DNA of 64,000 bases, taken from assembly GCF_945859685.1 (NCBI RefSeq), contig NC_079148.1, positions 55,314,421 through 55,378,420 on the forward strand, in the 5' to 3' direction. The notes under the pieces were generated by a model. It did no database searches. It saw only the letters and a program-made list of their open reading frames with translations, and was not told the DNA's origin. Positions 36,677-48,350 of this stretch are shown here, piece after piece (position 1 is the stretch's first letter; every line of letters starts with the position of its first letter). Source of the DNA: Eupeodes corollae (Eukaryota > Arthropoda > Insecta > Diptera > Syrphidae). A program made the position numbers and the translations under genes.

Positions 36677-39600
36677 ATACTTAGCTGGCTGACAAAGATG
36701 ACGTAGATGAAGTAGCTGAACAAAATGCCGATTTTGAAGCAACCTGCCGAGATAATAAAGCACCTCCTAAATGTCTTCCGAATGGAAATTCAAAAAATAA
36801 TTTCATCATTTTTGTATGTACTATTTTAGAATTCCCTGTAGTTTTCGTAAACTTAAGGATTGGCATATTGAAAACGACTTAATAACCCACAATTTTTCCT
36901 AAATTGTATCTACTTAAGTAAAATATTAAATTAGTGAATTACAACTTCTTAGTTGCATTGAATTTTTGTCAAATAATAAAAAAAAAACAATAAGCTGTAT
37001 AAAGTATATTTTTCTTTAATAAGGCATTAAAAACATAATATTTGTAATCCTTATTCTTCTTATACTTCGGTTCTTCACGTTTGTGTGCATTCTTTTGCGT
37101 TTTCATGTGGTCAACAGAATCATGAGTCTTCATTTGACTCTTCCTAAACTTTTGAAACCCTTGATTGTAATACTTTTATGGTTTTGAATAGTTCGTTTAA
37201 GAGTTAATTTTTGATGTTGATTACGAATACGAACTTCGATTTTAGCTACAAAACTATTTTTTAGCATTATTTTTAATTTACTACAGGAACTTGATGTTGT
37301 AACATGAGACTGCAAATTCGTTATAAAAATTACGAAACGAATTTAAACAGAATATTGAGGAAAGGTATTGCAGGTTTGAAAAATACTAAATATATATATA
37401 ATATTTTTCCCCTATGTTCGAGATACTACATACATTTGATCTTCACAATCCGAGGCAAAAGAAATAACTCCAAACGAAGAAATTCGAAAATGTTTCAAAG
37501 CCTAAAAAATACCTATTACTTGTCTTAAATGTCCAGAGCATTTATTATCTTTCATACGAATGAATAAACTCTGACAAAATAGAATTCCGCTCAAACTATC
37601 AATTTTTTAAGTTAGGTTTTTGCATTTATTAACATAAATGCATAGCTTAAGCTCAAAACAGCACATGACGTAGGAAAAATAAAAATAACTATCATAGGTG
37701 ATATTGGGGGCGCAGGAGGATATTGGAGGGTTGCATCGAAAAATTTACAACATAAAAAATACTCTTATATTTTATGGTATTCCAAAGTGAGTACTAAAAC
37801 ATTGTTAATGTAAATGAGGCTTAAACTTAATCAAAGTCTAATTTCAGAATGCGAAAGGTAGGAAGATGATTTCAGTAAGATACAATAACGTTGAAGATAT
37901 ATTTTCGCCAAAATCCACGTTTTAAACTTAAAAAAATCTAACGTATTTCTACATACAACTTTTTAAAAATACACAATTTATTTATTTAAAAAAAAAATTG
38001 TAAAGTTAAACTAATAAAATTCTTTCTTATATCGAAAGCCAGTAAAATAATGATGATTTTGGTACCTTATTTGTAATTTAACGTGCCATATAAGATTCAA
38101 AATCTCAATTGCAAAATGATTCAAGAATCGTTTTATTCATTTGGTTCGAATCACTCGAAAGTCAAAGTTTACTTAGTTTTTAAAAAAAAATTAACTTTCG
38201 ATTGAATCAGCAAACTTTCGAATCGATCGAATCTCAAAATAAAATCTTCTCGAATTCGAATAACTTTCGATCGAAAACGAATCTCATAATAAGGGTGATT
38301 AACATATAAACTGGCTACTTCCTTTATTCCCAAACATTGTTCAAAAGTTGTGGAATCCTGTAAGGGAATTCGAATCGCTTAGAATCTGTTGATATGCTGC
38401 GATTAGAACCATCTTAAAACGATTTTCAGTGATAGGATCTTCAAGGTTATTTTAAATTGACTAATTTATTTTAAAAGTTGATGACAATTTCAAAAACTTA
38501 TAACACACACTTGTTTCTCTTTTGCTGCTCTTAAAAAGTGTAAAACGGTATTACTAGATCATGTTTTCAAAAAAAAAATATTTTTTCGATTTTACAAAAA
38601 AAATGTTTAACCGAAAAATCCTGGGTATATGCAAGGAAAATTTCAAAATTATCGTTGAAGTCAAACTAAATCGTCTCTAACTTCCAAAATACCAAACCGA
38701 TTTTTATGAATGAGATGCCATTCGAAAGATAATTTTGTTACAAATAATATAAATTAATAAAAATAAATTAATCACTTAAATTAAATGACTTATACGTTAA
38801 TATATACAAAAAAGCAATTTTTTGACAAAATTGTCCATAACTTTTTTATTTTTTGACCAAATTGAAAAATTTAAATATCATTATATTCTCGACAAATAGA
38901 CAATCATTTTGGTATATAAAACATTTTCATACGTCTACCACAAGCTGCAATATAGTGGCTCAAACACTCACCGAAAAAAAATCGAGCAAATTTCTAGACA
39001 TTTGGTCGTTCAGATTTGTGTGAAATAATTTGACTAAAATTTTCACAAAAATGGTTCATTATTTCGTCAATTCTTAACCGATTTTCAAAATTGAGGCATC
39101 AAATAAAAGGTTACAAAAAAAATTGTTTTGTTGTTAAACTGAAACAACTATTTTGTTATCAAGTTATTCTTGGCTGGGAGTAAATTATGGTTAAGAGGAT
39201 TCCTTCATTCTCCTTAACCTTATTTTAGGAGAAAATCAAGTGAGAATTTCAAAATTGAATACGAAAACCTTTCAAATGCCTTGGAATTATTATATTTATT
39301 ATACAATACAGTATACAATATACAATATACCATACAGTTTTCCTTCTGATCCACAATTTCAATAATCATTTTCTATACTTACATGTAAGGAATGAAAATG
39401 AAAAATAAGTTTGCGCATTCGACAAAACTTATTTCAAATCATTGGTTTAGGAACTTTTAGAGGACAAAGATACATGTGATTCCCCTCAACCTGTTCTCTT
39501 TTTTGGTATAACTGTTATCTATGATTGATCTCCTTTTTTTATCTTCAAATCGTTTCAAGTAAAATTAGATTATTGCATTATCTATATTTCAAAATAGTTT

Positions 39601-40202
39601 GAAATCAAGGTCAGTTGATATTGATAAATACCTTCTTTGGTTAAAAAACCTTTGACCTTTTACGCCTGTCGTATTGGCTAGTTTAAAGATATTCTTACAT
39701 ATAAAACTTTACTGAAAGTTAATTTTCTTAGCTTTGAAACCATCAATCTATCTTTCGTACTGACTATCGCCTTCACGGTTTATGTTCGATTGAACGTTTA
39801 ACGTAGTTTATTTCCATTTAAAAATGAAATGCATTTTATTTAAAAATGTGTGTAGCCATTTTATTGAAACGATATAAAAATGTTTAAATACTGGTGCTTA
39901 GCTTAAGTGTTCCATTGTCCGTCTCCATAAGTGATTGAAAATTATATTTTCTTTTGTATAGTTTTTATTTTACTTAAATAAATAGAAATTATTTTTATAC
40001 TCATGTTAAACATATAGTGGAAAATCATAAAAACAATTTTTAAAATTTTTTTTTGCTCCTTATCAAATGGAGTTAACAATGTGAGTTTTTCAGGACAGGA
40101 ATATTTGTTTGATTCGTTGGTGAAGAAAATTATGTAGATATTGAGCCAGACACTTAAGCTGCTGCTCATTTTGATATTGATTTAATTGTATGAACATACA
40201 AT
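36677..40202. other. Intergenic DNA and probable Trxr-1 3' UTR
   Basis: AT-rich sequence between the convergent SLC41 and Trxr-1 genes. The right end should hold the Trxr-1 3' UTR (minus strand), with AATAAA-type signals possible near 39840-39980. 38140-38290 has repeated TTCGAAT/TCGATCG words. There is a TACAATA-type simple repeat at 39300-39335. No gene was found. Confidence 0.45.
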
Positions 40203-40332
40203 CTAACTGCAGCAAGAAGCTGGGGTAGGGTCCAAGCCTGAGCGTTTTGTGATTGCCAGACGTGTAAATTCTTCAGCTGTTGTAGGATGAATTCCAACAG
40301 TGTTCAAAAGAATTTTTATTGTTAAACCAGAT
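40203..40332 (-). CDS. Trxr-1: Trxr-1 last exon with SCCS terminus
   Basis: Acceptor CTTCTAG; reads SGLTIKILLNTVGIHPTTAE and ends PTPASCCS then TAG at 40203-40205. The adjacent Cys pair flanked by Ser replaces the Cys-Sec pair of vertebrate enzymes. Confidence 0.96.
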
Positions 40333-43300
40333 CTAGAAGTTGAAGAAAAAATAAAAACACAATTTTATTAGAATTATTTAAGAACAAATAGAAAAGAAAA
40401 AAACTTACTTCACTGCAGCTGCGAATCCTTGCATAACTTCACCAGCAACTGGGCCAATATAATGTAGACCTAGAACCTTTTGGTCTCCCGAGCGTTCAGC
40501 TACAGCCTTAACATAGCAATATCTTACGCTCTTTTGTGGTACGAAATACTCAGTTGGCTTATAATATCCATGGTATACTTCAATATTGTCTTCGCCATAC
40601 TTGGCGATGGCATTCTCTTCACTCAGACCTACGGAACTGTATTCGAGGGGTGAGAACACAGTTGTGGCTACGTTGTCATAGTCCATCAATTGAGTAGCAC
40701 CACTGAAAATACGGCGTGACAGTAAACGACCAGCGTGAATAGCCACCGGAGTCAGTTCGGGTTTACCGTGAATAATGTCACCAACAGCATAGATGTTAGG
40801 GACATTGGTTTCCTCTTTTTCGTTGACTGGAATCTTATCACCTTTGGTTACAACACCAGCGTTGTTCAATTTCAAATCGTCAACAAGACCTTTACGACCA
40901 ATAGCCCACAGAACGGTGTCGTACACATCGCTGCCTTCTTCGTTGGTTTCAGTGTTAACGTACTTAACAAGAAGTCGTCCATCTTCGGTTTTTTCAACAG
41001 ACTTTGGAACTGTGTTACGCAGGAAAGGAATGTTCCTCTCGACCATGGCATCGGCTACAATATTTGCCATTTGTTGATCGAATCCACGTAGAATAATTGA
41101 TCGAACCATAACTGTGGCTTCATAACCGAGCCCCTTAAGGAAACCAGCACATTCAAGACCAATATCTGCAAGAAGATGGATTAAAGTTAATATTTTAATT
41201 TAAATTTGAGAAAAAAGCTATCTTACATCCAGCTCCTACTACCAGGGTTTTGCCGGGTGCATGAGACAAACTGAATATATCATCACTAGTTATTCCGTAT
41301 TCAACCGCTCCGGGGATGTCAGGGTAGCGGGGACGTCCACCAACAGCAATAACGATATTCTTAGCTGTGAGTTCTCTCTCAGTGCCATTCTTCATGCGAG
41401 CAATAACGGTATTGGCATCTTTGAATGAACCCAATGCGTTGATGTATTCGACTTTTCTAAAATTAGAAGAAATTGATTAGAACAAATAATAACATCATAA
41501 TCTTCTTTTATGCATCTTTTTTAATCTAACTAAAAGAAGTTGGAGCAAGTGGTTACTATTTATTTGTGTGCGCACTCAAGAGGTTATGAATACTCTTATA
41601 ATAATTAAACACAGTGCGAGCAATTAGCAAAGGGTAGGATTAGAAATGAGATGCATCGATATCATTCGTTTTTAATGTCTGAACATTAAATTTCTAGGAA
41701 AGCGTTACTCATTCGGGTAGTACGGCTGAGGAGGGAATCTCTATAATTAACAGTACCTCCGAAATCCATTCCTAGAAGTACGGGTATTACGGTTGAAATG
41801 TTTAAGGCGAGGTAACAACTGGCTAATTCACTAGAGAATTGCTTGTGAAAATATTGATAAAACAATCTAAGGCATAAGACCTTGCAGCGGTGTGAAATTA
41901 GAATGAGAAGTATACTCGAGTTTTGGACGAATAAAAGCTTTGTAAATTATAGCCAGATCAGAAGGGGTAAAAAACTTCTTTTTTTTATTAATTAGCGAAC
42001 ACTAAAAGGGTTTTGTATACCTTTAATAAGCCATAATTAATTAATATATAAAGACACAGTGTGAGCATTAGGAAAAGAGGGAAAGGTTGGATAGGAGGTG
42101 TCGGTGTACATTGGTTTTAAATTTCTGAACATTGCAATGACAGGGAAAGACAGAGCATGGCAGGGCGTTCCATATTCGCGAAGTACGGCTAAAAAAAGAA
42201 TCTCTGTACTTCATAGTACGGCCGAAGTTGGGCTCAAGGGTAAACAGGCTAAGCTGGACTTGCGTGCCGTCGGAAAAAACCTAAAGACTAAGCAGCATTT
42301 CTGATAATGTCGAATATGTGATCGGTCCACAACAAGTTCTTTTTGATGGAACTGGAAACTATTCAGTCTTCTCGACACAAGCACCACCCATGGATAGTGG
42401 CATTGAGGGAGGGTTACGCTTTTGCTATAGTAGGCAGCATTAAATTCTAAACGAGGTTTGATGCTAACGCTCATCATACTGTATGGGGCAGTACGAATAT
42501 CAACGACAGAGGTGAGTCTCTTTTTGATTATATTCTTGGTACTAACCTCTTAGTAAGTAATGTTGGTAATGAATCAACCTTCATAACTAAAACTCGACAA
42601 GAAGTCTTAGACATAACTCTTGTCTCAGATAGTATACACCATATGATCTTGGACTGGAAAGTATCCAAAGAACACTCGTTCTCTGATCATAGATATATCC
42701 AGTTCAATATAAATGTGGATGATAACCCGAGTCCATTGACTTTTCAAAACTATCGGAAAACTGACTGGGCTTTATACAGGAACTCATTACAGAGTTTACT
42801 AGAACCTGGACTATCTAGTCCTTCCTCTAACGCTAACGAACTTGACAACAAAAGTCAATGACCTTACCTCAGCTATGAACAGATCGCTAGAAATTGCTTG
42901 TCCACTTATACACATAAGAGGAAAGAGGAAACCACAATGGTGAGCCTCAGAGCTTGACTCGCTCAGGAAGGAATGCAGGAAACTTTTCAACCGGGCCAAA
43001 GCTGCAAGACTAGCCTCTCATTGGGACTCCTACAAAGAATCCCTAAGAATCTACAAGAAGGCACTAAGGAAATCCAAGCGATCTTCTTGGCGATCTGTGG
43101 CATGATAGAAGAAACTTCTGCTTGAAAAATACAGACGGCTCCTGGACAAATTCAAGTAATGAATCGCTGAACTTACTATTGGACACTCATTTTCCTGGTA
43201 GTTCTCTTACTGAAACTTGCAACAGTTTTGTACGTTCAAGTTCAAATTCAACATATCCACAAGGTCTAATCACAAAGGATAAGCTACAATGGGCTTTCAA

Positions 43301-46231
43301 CAGCTTCAAACCATTTAAAGCTGCAGGACCAGATGGTATAATACCAGTCGAATTACAAAAGGCTTCTGATATAATTGCACCAATCCTTGAGACAATTTTT
43401 ACCAGCTGTCTTTACCTGGTCCATGTTCCCTCGGCATGGAGAGAAGTTAAAGTTGTTTTTATACCTAAAGCAGGTAAATGCTACCAAGTCAATCCTAAAG
43501 ATCTACGACCTATAAGTCTATCATCATTCCTTCTTAAGACCCTGGAAAGATTGATTGATATCCATTTAAGGGCACGTATCGATACAAGACTTCTGTCTTC
43601 GTCTCAACATGCCTACTGTAAGGGCAAATCGGTGGAAACAGCGTTACACACTTTAGTACGCACCATCGAATATTCCCTCCATCATAAAGAGTTCACTTTG
43701 GTTGCCTTCCTTGACATCGAAGGTGCCTTTAACAACGTGGACACATCTGCAATCACATCTGCACTGACATCTCTAAATGTAGAGAGTTCGCTTCGGGAGT
43801 TAATTCATTTAATGCTTACTAGCAGAATAATTAACTCAAAACTGGGCAAATCTTCTAGCAGACGATTAGTTAGTAGAGGGACACCGCAAGGTGGTGTTCT
43901 ATCCCCTCTCCTCTGGAACCTAGTGGTGAATGAAATCCTAGCTAGTCTGGATGCGGAGGGTTTCAGAGTGATAGCCTATGCGGACGACGTTGCTATAGCA
44001 GTTTCAGGAAAGCATCTTAATATCCTAAAAGAACTCTTACAAAATGCCTTAGACAGACTAATACTTTGGGCTGATCGGTGTGGACTGGGTGTTAACCCAC
44101 ACAAAACTGATCTGGTCTTATTTTCGAGGAGATACAAAATTCCATTTGTCAACCCTCCTTATATTAAAGGAATCCAATTAATATTCTCAGACGAGGCTAA
44201 ATACTTAGGTCTTGTCTTAGACAAAAATCTAAATTGGAAACGCAACGTACAGAAAGAGTCAAAAAAGCTACTGTAGCTCTCTTTTCTTGCAAAAAAGCTA
44301 TTGGTGATAAATGGGGTTTACAGCCCAGAATCACGCATTGGCTATACACATCGGTAATCAGACCTATTTTAACGTACTGTGTGGCAGTATGGTGGACTGC
44401 TTTAGAGAGAGGTATAAACAGGGATAAGTTAAATAAAGTCCAACGTTCCGCCTGCCTGTGTATAAGCGGATCGCTTCGCACGACCCCGTCTGCAGCACTG
44501 GACACCTTGCTCTACCTTACACCTCTTGACATATTTAGCAAACAAATAGCTGCAAGCTCGGCTATTCGCCTCAATGCTTGATATCAACATCTGATATCCG
44601 TATTTTCTCCGACAGCCAGGCCGCTATCAAATCTCTGGACTCTGTCTCTACAAACTCTATAACAGTCCATAACTGTCGATCATCTCTAATGGAGATGGCG
44701 CAGCAGTTTAATATTCACTTATGCTGGGTGCCGGGCCATAGAGACATTCCAGGTAACTGTAAGGCAGATGAACTCGCCAGGAACGGTACAGTACAGCCCA
44801 TCCTACCACGTTTGGCAAGTACTGGCATACCAATCGCTACTTGTAAACTGCTACTAATGCAAGACGCTGCGAGGAGGGCAGGCACCAGGTGGACCAACAT
44901 CACCACGTGTCAAGCCACAAAAAACATGTGGCCAACACTGGATTTAAAACGTTCAAGGTGCTTGCTCTCTCTAAGCAGATCGCATATAAGCTCGATAATA
45001 GGTGTCATAACCGGACACTATCTAATAGGAAAGCATGCCACGCGACTAGGCGTATTCTCAAATGACTTTTGCAGAAGCTGTATGGACGAAGAAGAGGAAG
45101 AAACGGTTCTTCATCTTCTTTGCACATGCCCTGCTCTAGCTCGAAAACGCAAGAATTACCTAGAATTCTTCTTTAACGATCTAAACGATCTAAATCATAT
45201 CGGTATAATCAGCCTCTCACGTTTCGTAAGGGACTCTAACTGGTTCCATTGAGCTTAGGAGGAAGCCTCAAGATTCATGTGGTATCGCAATGGGCCATTA
45301 ACCTGGCCTAAGTGTGTCCGTTTCCATCTTGGACAGCCACTATAACCTAACCGGAGACAAAACGGAGCCCTGGGGCACACCAGCATTTTTTATTTTGTGG
45401 ATATCAAAAGTGCTTATTTAATTTATTATTTCTTTGAAAATATCGTAAATTTGTGAACAAAGCTTTTTGGTTCAATGCAATTTATTAACTACATAACATT
45501 AAGTACAATGTTATCAAACATTTATTGTGTTATTTATTTATTGGTCGTTGTTTTAATTGAATTGGGTCACTGTCATTTTTTTTTTAATGAAATGCATTTC
45601 AATATTATGGATTCCGAAATAAAGAAATAATGATAACATTTTACTGTTGTGCCGTCAAAATAAATCTATTATTAAAATCTATTAAAAAAAACATAGACAT
45701 GAGAAAATTGACAGCATGTGAGATAAATATTCCCTTTGAAGTAAATTTTTGTTATGTAACTAAGCTAAAGGTCACATCAGCACGCAATCGAAAATATTAA
45801 ATTTAAATAAAACTTACTTGTCTCTAAGGTCGACCCTGGTCACCCAGTTAACTGATTTGATGTGGTTTTGCACAGATTGTACAAGTTTTGACCAATCTGG
45901 TTTGACTTTTTCAACACCTTCAACTTTCCAACCATAAGCTACAGCTTCCTGTAATAAAAATATATTACAATATTTTAAAATTCACACTTGAAGACTAATT
46001 TTAAATAACTTACATGAATTCCTTCACCTAAAAGAGCGGCTTGATGCATTAGTTTTTTGGGAATGCATCCAACATTTACACAAGTTCCTCCAATACCCCA
46101 TTTGGTGCCTAATGTTGGTGTTGGTACGACATAATCCAGTACAGCTACTTTAGCACCGTTCGCTACAGCGTCTTTAGCACAGGCCAATCCACCAGATCCA
46201 CCTCCGATGACAACCAAGTCATAATCATAGT
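40203..46231 (-). CDS. Trxr-1: Thioredoxin reductase, 5 coding exons (start exon missing)
   Basis: Homodimeric flavoenzyme that uses NADPH to reduce thioredoxin and, in flies, which lack glutathione reductase, also keeps glutathione reduced. Exons in reading order: 46231-46014, 45948-45818, 41456-41227, 41165-40409, 40332-40203; phases join and all introns are GT-AG. Order of motifs: FAD-binding VVIGGGSGGLACAKDA; redox-active GGTCVNVGCIPKKLMHQ; NADPH-binding [28 protein letters not shown]; dimer-interface GIHPTTAEEF with the catalytic His; C-terminal SCCS redox tail. The part seen is about 487 residues, so only some seven N-terminal residues are missing relative to the fly cytosolic form. The first exon or exons (cytosolic or mitochondrial start) must lie above 46231 and were not identified. 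The neighbour, sniffer, is divergent. Confidence 0.96.
40409..41165 (-). CDS. Trxr-1: Trxr-1 exon (NADPH domain and dimer interface)
   Basis: Acceptor TCTTGCAG; begins [17 protein letters not shown], continues through YDTVLWAIGRKGLVDDL and [20 protein letters not shown], and ends GFAAAV plus a split Lys codon. Donor AA|GTAAGT. Confidence 0.96.
41227..41456 (-). CDS. Trxr-1: Trxr-1 exon (FAD/NADPH hinge)
   Basis: Acceptor ATTTTAG; reads KVEYINALGSFKDANT, then IVIAVGGRPRYPDIPGAVEY, and ends in the first half of the NADPH motif (VVGAG). Donor GAT|GTAAGA. Confidence 0.95.
41605..41995 (-). mobile_element. Jockey-clade 3' end, copy A, in Trxr-1 intron
   Basis: The minus strand reads KKFFTPSDLAIIYKAFIRPK followed by LEYTSH, then after a deletion the end block around the GRTVKYR/RMWN region and a 3' tail with CACTGTGTTT (reverse complement near 41610). 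Same family as copy B, which starts about 445 bp further on. Confidence 0.65.
42050..42459 (-). mobile_element. Jockey-clade 3' end, copy B, left of the LOA insertion
   Basis: The minus strand runs from RLEFNA (42459) through a damaged palm/thumb region to GRTMKYRDSFFSRTSRIWNA near 42190 and the 3' tail near 42055. The tail sequence (CACACTGTGTC in reverse complement) matches copy A. Upstream coding sequence continues only on the far side of the LOA element, where GVPQGSVLS is read near 45350-45390. Confidence 0.7.
42460..45349 (+). mobile_element. LOA-clade non-LTR retrotransposon, 5'-truncated
   Basis: The + strand starts inside the endonuclease at DANAHHTVWGSTNINDRG and goes on to EVLDITLVSDSI and SKEHSFSDHRYIQF. 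The reverse transcriptase is open from 43122 to 44276: AAGPDGIIPVELQKA, VVFIPKAGK, VAFLDIEGAFNN, RGTPQGGVLSPLLWNLVVNE, and the catalytic VIAYADDVAIA. A frameshift near 44240 leads to the thumb (TSVIRPILTYCVAVWW). The RNase H domain has lost its first third (the DGS and Glu blocks) by a deletion at about 44575 but keeps FSDSQAAIKSL and KADELARNG; the C-terminal Cys/His part is DFCRSCMDEEEEETVLHLLC. The 3' UTR ends near 45349. Inserted in an antisense Jockey relic. The RNase H and TPQGGVLSPLLW style fit the LOA clade. Confidence 0.85.
45350..45395 (-). mobile_element. Jockey copy B, right-hand remnant beyond LOA
   Basis: The reverse complement reads AGVPQGSVLS, the Jockey-family palm turn, directly at the 3' end of the LOA element. 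About 60 residues expected between this and RLEFNA at 42459 are missing, so the insertion came with or was followed by a deletion. Confidence 0.55.
45818..45948 (-). CDS. Trxr-1: Trxr-1 exon (KPDWSKLVQSVQNHIKS)
   Basis: Acceptor ATTACAG; encodes EAVAYGW to RVDLRDK. Donor AA|GTAAGT. It is separated by a 4.4-kb transposon-filled intron from the next exon. Confidence 0.95.
46014..46231 (-). CDS. Trxr-1: Trxr-1 exon with FAD and CVNVGC motifs
   Basis: Acceptor CATTTAG then AC|TAT GAT TAT GAC (YDYD). It carries the dinucleotide-binding GGGSGGLACA and the redox pair in CVNVGC. Ends GEGIH with donor CAT|GTAAGT. It begins in the middle of a codon, which proves at least one more upstream coding exon. 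Confidence 0.95.
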
Positions 46232-47635
46232 CTAAATGGAAGAAAAGAAATAGAGGAATTCGTTAGCACTTTAGATCATTGAATTTTATTTTGGTTTTTA
46301 TGGAACTTTTCAAGTCTTTTTCCCCAGACTCACACATTTCATCAGTTATATTTCATAAAACCGAATCCTTTTTCCCCCAACAAACTACATTGTCGTTTAA
46401 TTTGTTATGAACATGTGATATAAACACTCCCATCTCAAATATAGTTAATAATTATAATTATTAAATATAATTTTGCTAACTAATTATATTATTTATAATG
46501 AGAAAATATTGCTGTTAGTTTTCTCAATCACACTTTGTGTGATAATTTTATTCACTGTGAAGAAATACAAAAGTAAGGTGTAATTGCTTTTGCACATACA
46601 CTATACATTTTTCCGTTCTTCCACCACAAATCGCCAAGGTAACATTGGTCGATCAACATAGATGGAAAAAAATGTATAGATAAAAAGAAAATGTTCGTCA
46701 TCCAGAGTAATTGAGTTCTACGTCAACAGGTTTGTATTACACTTTGTTTTTTACAACTTGCGATAAAAGAGGTATGAGAACTCCTATAGAAGAGCTTTTC
46801 TTTTGTTGTATATTTTCATAGCTTTGGAATATGAATAAATGTTTATTTGAGAACAAAGACAGGATACTAAAAGAAATGATTAATAGATGGATATAAACAC
46901 TGTAACTTTTTTAGAAGTTCAAGGCCGAAGACACTCAAAAGCTATGAATATAACTCATTGTCTAAATATTGTAACTCAGCTTACAAGTTCTACATGTGTT
47001 TGGAATATTTCTATTTCTAAATTATTCATTTTAGTCCAGTTGATTCACAGCAGCACAGAAAACTATGAGTGGCCTTCATTAGTCATTAGTGTCTTCTAAA
47101 ACAAAACATACTGTTTATCATTTACCATGGTTCAAACAGTGGAACTAACCCTTTCATGCATATCGTTGTTACATGTTTTTTTCAGTTTTAAGTTATTATA
47201 ATGGTAATGGACTATGAAGATGCAACGAAGTAATATTCAACGTCAGGGTTCTCTTGAATATGATTCAAACATATTATTATTCGATTAACATACACTAATC
47301 GAATCGTGCTTATGTGAAAAGTTTACATTAGCCAATAAGATTCTTTACAATACAAAAAAAAACAGAATGTTGCTTGCAAAGGAATGTTAATGCCTTATGA
47401 ATGCCATGAAAGGTGCACAAAATGAGATACTTATTGAACAATTCTTATAAATATAATACATACTTAAAACGTAAACTTAGACTAGGCTGTTAAAAAACAT
47501 TAATTTGCATTTTATACTTTTTATATTATCATTTGGTGAATTAATACAAGAGTGATATTTATTATAGATTTCAATTAATTGATTTAAGGGGCTATTTACA
47601 CTATAGTTTGGTCTCGTAAAATTAGTATTCAATGG
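46232..47635. other. Probable Trxr-1 5' intron, no feature seen
   Basis: AT-rich sequence. I searched it for a short minus-strand first exon ending one base into a codon before GTAAG/GTGAG and found none that is convincing. Confidence 0.4.
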
Positions 47636-47639
47636 TTCC

Positions 47640-48350
47640 TGGAGTCTTATACTAGAACGACTAAAACAAAAGTTTAAACCACCAGGAACCGATGGTAATA
47701 TTCCAACAATATTACAAAATTGAAACTACTTCCTATGATTTGTCAAAGATGTAAGGTTTGTAAGAGAAAGTCTTTTTGTCTTTTTTGAAGGGTTTGTAGA
47801 CCGAAACGTAAAAATATTTTCTAAATTGCTTAGAGTCTTGTGGCGTGTACGTCGTAATAAGGTGACCATAGTGTACAGATATATTCCAGTACTGGTCTCA
47901 CAAATGAAACAAAAAGTAATTTTAAAAAATATGGACCATGGAAATCACCACCAAATCTCTTAATGAAACCCAGAACTCTATTTGCTTTTATAAATATGAA
48001 ATTAATACGTTCATTAAATGATAGTTTAGAATCTTAGACAACACCGAAGTCAGAAACGTCTTACACATACTCTACTTAAAGTACAAGAACCAAACATGTA
48101 AATAAAAACAATTGGAACTTTTTTGCGTATAAAATTCATGGTTTTCCATTTGTCAACGATTATTTTTGCACTATTCCCTGAATAATATTAAGTCGTATTG
48201 CAGGAGAAGATAGTGAGATATAGAGTTGGGTCTTTTTGTTGAGAATGTCATCAGCATTTATTAGGACAGACGAATTTTGTATGATCGAAACCAAATCATT
48301 TATAAAAAAACAGAATGGGACCAAGACGGCTACCCTAGGGTACACCAGAA
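47640..48350 (-). mobile_element. Second Jockey-like family, RT fragments
   Basis: The minus strand reads FFINDLVSIIQNSSVLINAD near 48290-48230 (palm with the ADD box) and, further on, DFGVV, DSKLSFNERINF, ANRVLGFIKRFGGDFHGPYF and FVRPVLEYISVHYG near 47860 (thumb). A plus-strand scrap at 47650-47710 reads KFKPPGTDGNIPTILQ, the fingers block of a related RT in opposite orientation. All are broken by stops. The motifs differ from the family at 12.7 and 21.3 kb. Confidence 0.65.

Noticed and set aside
44197..44906. Minus-strand frames within the LOA element
   Set aside because: They are antisense shadows of the RT and RNase H coding sequence.
47640..48350. 5' inversion (twin priming) of a Jockey-like element
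   Set aside because: The opposite-strand fragment lies on the 3' side of the minus-strand element, not on its 5' side as twin priming requires.
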